DNA of 17,449 nt from Faucicola sp032089155 (GTDB lineage: Bacteria; Pseudomonadota; Gammaproteobacteria; Pseudomonadales; Moraxellaceae), in NCBI GenBank assembly GCA_032089155.1, contig DAMDEV010000039.1, positions 1 to 17,449 on the forward strand, given 5' to 3'. Positions 14,214 to 17,449 of this stretch are shown here, piece after piece. The notes under the pieces are model-generated. The model was not told where the DNA came from. It did not search any database and worked only from the letters and a program-made list of their open reading frames with translations. How positions within the stretch are numbered: position 1 is the stretch's first letter; every line of letters begins with the position of its first letter. Made by a program: the position numbers and the translations under genes.

Positions 14214-14247
14214 AATCATTGCATTTCACCATGTAATGATTTTTTTT
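14214..14247 (+). terminator. Terminator after the small membrane protein gene
   Basis: A 10-bp stem with one G-U pair (14214-14223 with 14232-14241) and an 8-nt loop is followed by a T-tract (14240-14247). It separates the small membrane protein gene from the next gene. Confidence 0.85.
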
Positions 14248-14271
14248 GGCTCAAATGAATGAAAAAAGTTT

Positions 14272-14277
14272 TATAAT
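14272..14277 (+). promoter_or_regulatory. Probable -10 box of the 250-residue unknown protein gene
   Basis: A perfect TATAAT lies about 40 bp before the TTG start at 14318 and just after the upstream terminator. No good -35 is seen at standard spacing. Confidence 0.45.
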
Positions 14278-14317
14278 GAAGCAATTGTGATAAACCAACC
14301 AGTTAAAAGGAAATCGC

Positions 14318-15070
14318 TTGCTAGTCACTCAAACGGATGCTAATACGCCAACTATCGATTTAACACTCGATAATCAAACTAAAACTAGAACTAAAAACAA
14401 TACAGAAATAGACTTGCTTGCGCTTATCACAGATACCATGCCGCAGTGGAAAGTGCATCGGTGTCAAGTGACGGATGGTATTGTCTCACAGCACTTGCCT
14501 ATGAAATTTATTTACCATTATGAATATTTATCTGACCTGCTCAAACTGCAGCATCCGTTAAATGTTCAATTGCTAGCAAGCTTTGATCAATTGCTGACGC
14601 GAGAACAATTTGCGCAAATGCTTGGCATTCATTCCAACCAAGTTGTCAATCCTTGGCAAATAAAGTTTGCTGGCAAATTGGTGGTGTTTTACCAACAACC
14701 TGATATTGCATTGCGTTTGCATTGGGTGAATACTCGCAAAACATTTGAGCCTATCTACCTCTCATCAAAATTATCTCAAACAGAAGCTTTGGCATATGCG
14801 ATTGATAATGCTTTTACCAATTGGCAGATTATCGGGGTAGAAATTATTCAAAAAAATCCGCAGGTTGAGCTTGTGTATGACAGTGATGAAACCAATGGCA
14901 CCCAATCCATTTTGCCTTCCACCCAATTTGTGCCCGTGCCTACGCCGTTAGCGCATTGGATGATGGCATATTTTCAGTCGCATCCTGTCATTGCCAATGA
15001 ATGGTTGGCACTAATCAAATCAGAAGCGCAATTTTATGCCCAAACACAGCAGTTTATTGCCGAGCCATGA
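14318..15070 (+). CDS. Soluble protein of unknown function upstream of tolQ
   Basis: I do not recognise this 250-residue protein. It has no signal peptide or membrane segment. The N-terminus (1-30) is Thr/Asn/Asp-rich and probably flexible. The rest looks globular with many aromatic residues, for example KFIYHYEYLSDLLKLQHPLN and WQIKFAGKLVVFYQQPDIAL. The start is a TTG: an AAAAGGAAA ribosome binding site lies 5-6 nt upstream, and the next Met (residue 41) would cut into the body, so TTG is well supported. It has its own likely -10 box at 14272 and lies 260 bp before tolQ. In many gammaproteobacteria ybgC (a thioesterase) precedes tolQ; this protein shows no hot-dog thioesterase motif that I can see. 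Its stop codon overlaps a possible 31-codon frame. Confidence 0.78.
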   Translation: MLVTQTDANTPTIDLTLDNQTKTRTKNNTEIDLLALITDTMPQWKVHRCQVTDGIVSQHLPMKFIYHYEYLSDLLKLQHPLNVQLLASFDQLLTREQFAQMLGIHSNQVVNPWQIKFAGKLVVFYQQPDIALRLHWVNTRKTFEPIYLSSKLSQTEALAYAIDNAFTNWQIIGVEIIQKNPQVELVYDSDETNGTQSILPSTQFVPVPTPLAHWMMAYFQSHPVIANEWLALIKSEAQFYAQTQQFIAEP

Positions 15071-15162
15071 CTTTTATCAGTATCTTTTTAGCCTTAGCTT
15101 TTAGTCATAGCAGCCATGCCATCATCAATACTAGCAACGCCCCAAAATTTTTATACGATTAG
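15067..15162 (+). CDS. Candidate 31-codon small ORF overlapping the upstream stop (ATGA)
   Basis: The ATG overlaps the TGA of the preceding gene, an arrangement typical of translational coupling. The 31-residue product starts MTFISIFLALAFSHSSHA, a short hydrophobic stretch ending in a signal-peptidase-like SHA, then a polar tail. There is no independent ribosome binding site beyond the upstream coding sequence. It could be a tiny secreted or membrane peptide, the remnant of a longer gene, or chance. Confidence is low. Confidence 0.25.
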   Translation: MTFISIFLALAFSHSSHAIINTSNAPKFLYD

Positions 15163-15197
15163 CAAATGTTATTGGTTACAATATGCTTATGTTAATT

Positions 15198-15225
15198 CTA
15201 GTGCTCGACCTTATAATTGCACTAG
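15198..15225. repeat. Inverted repeat CTAGTGC/GCACTAG around a TATAAT
   Basis: Perfect 7-bp arms (15198-15204 and 15219-15225) enclose 14 nt that include TATAAT (15212-15217), with TTTTT following. It could be a weak terminator for the upstream gene or an operator around a -10 box; the sequence alone does not decide. Confidence 0.5.
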
Positions 15226-15259
15226 TTTTTGGTTTTAATCGGGTATTCTTGGCAGGCTT

Positions 15260-15287
15260 TTGACAAGCTGGTATCAAAATATTTAGT
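15260..15287 (+). promoter_or_regulatory. Possible tolQ promoter
   Basis: A perfect -35 TTGACA (15260-15265) is followed after 16 nt by a mediocre -10, TTTAGT (15282-15287), about 43 bp before the tolQ ATG. It is the best candidate promoter for the tol genes in this gap. Confidence 0.4.
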
Positions 15288-15330
15288 GATTTATATTTAG
15301 TAATTTGGATGGTTGGGGAAGCATAACTTT

Positions 15331-16059
15331 ATGGAAGGTTCGATTGATCTCGTCAGTTTGGTGACGCATGCCAGTATTTTCGTCAAAATTATCATGGGCA
15401 TTTTATTATTTGCTTCTTTGTTGTGTTGGGTCACTATTTTTCGTTTAAGTAGTCGCTTGGCAATTGCCACGCGCGCCGATAATTATTTTGAGAAAACTTT
15501 TTGGTCAGGGGTTGAATTGCCAACCCTATACAAAGGCGTTCAAGGCAATCCTGATAGAAGTGGACTTGAGCAAATCTTTTTTATTGGCTTTAGTGAGTTT
15601 TTAAAACTGCTCAAAAACACCCAAGCCCGTAGCGACGTCATTGAAGGCGTCGAGCGCAAACTTCGCGTTGGCTTGGGTCGTCAACAACTCGAGCTTGAGC
15701 AAGGATTGCCGTTACTAGCCAGTATTGCTTCGGTCTCGCCATATATCGGTCTGCTTGGTACGGTCTGGGGGATTATGACGGCTTTTATGGGCTTATCGAC
15801 TTCTTCGCAAGCCACACTGGCTGCGGTCGCGCCTGGTATTGCCGAAGCCTTGATTGCCACGGCACTGGGTTTGTTTGCGGCGATTCCGGCGGCACTGGCT
15901 TTCAACCATTTTACCGCAAAAAACGATAAAGTTTATCAAAGTCGTAGCCTGTTCTGTGATGAGATGACAGGCATGTTGTTGCGACAAACTGTGGATACGG
16001 CTACCAATTTACCGACGGAGATGAATTCACCTGCCATGATGCCACCGCTCGCTCGCTAG
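15331..16059 (+). CDS. tolQ: Tol-Pal system proton channel subunit TolQ
   Basis: TolQ and TolR form the inner-membrane stator that uses the proton motive force to energise TolA, which pulls the outer membrane inward at division through TolB and Pal. The 242-residue protein has three membrane segments (about 17-37, 127-149 and 165-190), the DNYFEKTFWSGVEL region (50-63) and the core SVSPYIGLLGTVWGIMTAF (134-152) plus VAPGIAEALIATALGLFAAI. These match TolQ rather than ExbB, and tolR and tolA follow. I chose the ATG at 15331, which has GGGGAAG 9 nt upstream, over an in-frame TTG at 15313. The C-terminus extends about 12 residues past the E. coli protein. The acyl-CoA thioesterase gene that often precedes tolQ is absent. 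Confidence 0.94.
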   Translation: MEGSIDLVSLVTHASIFVKIIMGILLFASLLCWVTIFRLSSRLAIATRADNYFEKTFWSGVELPTLYKGVQGNPDRSGLEQIFFIGFSEFLKLLKNTQARSDVIEGVERKLRVGLGRQQLELEQGLPLLASIASVSPYIGLLGTVWGIMTAFMGLSTSSQATLAAVAPGIAEALIATALGLFAAIPAALAFNHFTAKNDKVYQSRSLFCDEMTGMLLRQTVDTATNLPTEMNSPAMMPPLAR

Positions 16060-16063
16060 ATAA

Positions 16064-16091
16064 ATGCTAAACGCTAAACGCTAAATGCTAA
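16064..16091. repeat. Heptamer tandem repeat between tolQ and tolR
   Basis: Four head-to-tail copies of A(T/C)GCTAA lie immediately after the tolQ stop and 38 bp before the tolR start. The order is ATGCTAA, ACGCTAA, ACGCTAA, ATGCTAA. Copy-number change would alter the tolQ-tolR spacing but no reading frame. Confidence 0.85.
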
Positions 16092-16129
16092 ATGAATGTT
16101 AGATAAATTTTATTGAACAACTTGACACT

Positions 16130-16597
16130 ATGAAAGCAAACCCTTACAGCCGTAGCCGTCCACAAAAACTCAATGCGGGTATGAATGTGGTGCCTTATAT
16201 TGACGTTATGTTGGTGCTGCTGATCATATTTATGGTGACCGCGCCCATGTTAACAACGGGGGTAGATATTGATTTGCCAAAAGCGCAGACCAAATCACTA
16301 CAGCAAGGCACGCAGTTACCGGTGATTGTGTCACTAAAATCTGATGGACAGCTATATTTAAGTACCCAAGACAAAACCGATGAGCCAATGAGCGAAGAGG
16401 TGTTAATTGCGACTTTGAATAATTTACAATCTCAGCCTCAATACCAGTTCGATGGTAAGCCCAATGTCAATGTGATGATTAACGCCGATCAAAATAACCA
16501 ATATGGTGATATTATCCAATTGATGGCAAACTTGCAGCAAGCGGGCATTCAAAAGGTTGGGCTGTTAACGGCACCGCCAAAAGCAGCCAGCAAGTAG
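16130..16597 (+). CDS. tolR: Tol-Pal system stator protein TolR
   Basis: TolR pairs with TolQ to form the proton-conducting motor. The 155-residue protein has a short cytoplasmic N-terminus, one membrane segment (about 21-40, VVPYIDVMLVLLIIFMVTAP) with the essential proton-binding Asp25, then the signature LTTGVDIDLPKA. The periplasmic domain (about 45-150) ends with IIQLMANLQQAGIQKVGLLT, as in TolR and ExbD. It is slightly longer than E. coli TolR (142). No clear ribosome binding site precedes the ATG, and the 70-bp gap to tolQ holds a heptamer repeat array, so translation may be weak or coupled. tolA follows after 84 bp. Confidence 0.94.
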   Translation: MKANPYSRSRPQKLNAGMNVVPYIDVMLVLLIIFMVTAPMLTTGVDIDLPKAQTKSLQQGTQLPVIVSLKSDGQLYLSTQDKTDEPMSEEVLIATLNNLQSQPQYQFDGKPNVNVMINADQNNQYGDIIQLMANLQQAGIQKVGLLTAPPKAASK

Positions 16598-16656
16598 CTT
16601 TTTAATCAAGTAGCCTTCTAATACGGTGACCTTTTAATTTTTGATTGAACATTTTT

Positions 16657-16664
16657 GCTAGAAT
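16657..16664 (+). promoter_or_regulatory. Possible internal extended -10 before tolA
   Basis: TGC-TAGAAT, an extended -10 with the same core as the proposed maeB promoter, lies 17 bp before the tolA ATG. No -35 at normal spacing is evident. Transcription from it would leave a leader of only about 10 nt. Confidence 0.25.
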
Positions 16665-16681
16665 AAGGAAATACTGAGACG

Positions 16682-17449
16682 ATGTATGCTGAAGTGACCT
16701 CAGTCTATGTACCCGTCAAAACACCCGATTACCCGGTATGGGCGATTGTGCTCAGTGCCATTGCCCATGCCTTGGTGGTCGGGTTATTGTTTTTCTTTTA
16801 TCATAACACCCCGCCAGCGCCCATGGAAACCTCTTTGATTACCCCTGAGCAGTTGTCGGCAATGGAAGGGCAAATCAAAGCCAACCAACAAAATGAGCTT
16901 GCGCAAAACCAAGCCACGGCTGGCGAGATGGCTGGTGCGCCCACACCGTCTTTAAATTCCCAAACCCTATCAACTGTGCCAATGAACACGCCCCCTTCGA
17001 CTTCAACCAACCAAATTGAAACGGTCAAAGATAATTTGGCCGCCAAGCAAGCGCAATGGGAAAAAGAGCAGGCGCTATTTGCTGAAAAGCTAGACCGGGA
17101 AGTAGCAGCTGAAAGACAAGGCGTGATTGATGAATTAAACCAGCGCAATGAAACCCAGCAGCGAAATCTGCAAGATTATAAAATTGCCGAAAGCAATATT
17201 GATGAGTTAAAAAACGAAATACGCGCCAACAATGCCGCCTACAATAAAAATCTCAATGCCAGTAGCGAGCGGCAAAGTGACAATAGTATCAAGTCACTGG
17301 ATTTGGGTAAAGATGGTCAATCTACAGGTGCAGCGCAATCACAATCATCTGGCGCTCAAGGTTCTAGCAGACGTGGTGGTGCCTCGGGTGGGAGTTCGGC
17401 AGGCTATGTCAGCCAAGTCATGGCGATGATTGATGCAAACTGGAATGTA
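16682..17449 (+). CDS. tolA: Tol-Pal system protein TolA (3' end beyond the window)
   Basis: TolA spans the periplasm and transmits TolQR motor force to the outer membrane via Pal and TolB. 256 codons are visible and the frame is open to the right edge, so the gene is partial. A cytoplasmic N-terminus is followed by one membrane helix (about 19-40, VWAIVLSAIAHALVVGLLFF) with the S25-x3-H29 motif that TolA and TonB use to contact the motor. Residues 41-125 are Pro/Thr/Gln-rich. Residues 130-200 are a charged Gln/Glu/Lys/Asn-rich probable coiled coil, not the Ala/Lys-rich one of E. coli. A Gly/Ser-rich linker (about 215-241) leads to GYVSQVMAMIDANWNV, the start of the C-terminal Pal- and TolB-binding domain. 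An AAGGA lies 12 nt and a TGAGA 2 nt before the ATG. Confidence 0.9.
   Translation, partial: MYAEVTSVYVPVKTPDYPVWAIVLSAIAHALVVGLLFFFYHNTPPAPMETSLITPEQLSAMEGQIKANQQNELAQNQATAGEMAGAPTPSLNSQTLSTVPMNTPPSTSTNQIETVKDNLAAKQAQWEKEQALFAEKLDREVAAERQGVIDELNQRNETQQRNLQDYKIAESNIDELKNEIRANNAAYNKNLNASSERQSDNSIKSLDLGKDGQSTGAAQSQSSGAQGSSRRGGASGGSSAGYVSQVMAMIDANWNV

Noticed and set aside
16801..17148. 115-residue frame on the minus strand
   Set aside because: It lies inside tolA, whose plus-strand frame has a membrane helix, coiled coil and conserved C-terminal domain start; the minus frame has no recognisable features.
17232..17429. 65-residue plus-strand frame near the right edge
   Set aside because: It is a shifted frame over the tolA linker region with no independent start signal.

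Overview
The window looks like chromosome of a gammaproteobacterium of the family Moraxellaceae, possibly Moraxella. This rests on a moderate-to-low GC content, a BenM/CatM-like LysR regulator, and accBC, maeB, selO and tolQRA proteins that match gammaproteobacterial families well. The genus is an inference from remembered family patterns, not from a search. It appears to be a short-read draft assembly. Two runs of exactly 100 N are each flanked by an identical 55-bp duplication, so both gaps are probably contig-joining artefacts.

Left part (1-8615): ruvA reads rightward and meets a leftward block at a shared bidirectional terminator. That block, in transcription order, is selO, maeB, terminator, cca, aroQ, accB, accC. 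cca and aroQ are almost fused into one transcript (10-bp gap). accBC follows with its own possible promoter, which overlaps a perfect inverted repeat. Gap 1 lies inside accC; removing one 55-bp copy and the Ns restores a 455-residue protein in frame. maeB encodes the malic enzyme-phosphotransacetylase-like fusion. selO encodes the protein AMPylase and needs a start 31 codons inside the longest reading frame.

Middle (8947-12015): an RTX-repeat protein with a HELGH zinc-peptidase signature, then lipB, then a convergent LysR-family regulator. The RTX protein is the most unusual gene here. It resembles serralysin-type secreted proteases in layout, but the third metal-binding His of that signature is replaced, and no type I secretion genes are in view.

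Right part (12273-17449): a DUF805 membrane protein with a pilin-like last helix and a long disordered tail; gap 2; a small C-terminally anchored membrane protein of unknown function; an unknown 250-residue soluble protein with a well-supported TTG start; then tolQ, tolR and the 5' 256 codons of tolA, which runs off the right edge. The Tol proteins form the proton-driven envelope-constriction machine. Short degenerate repeats sharing the core ACGCTAA occur both upstream of the DUF805 gene and between tolQ and tolR.

I saw no tRNA, rRNA, CRISPR array, insertion sequence or prophage gene. Most of the window is ordinary housekeeping sequence. The parts worth a second look are the RTX/zincin protein, the degenerate HD region of Cca, the unknown genes upstream of tolQ, and the short repeat arrays.
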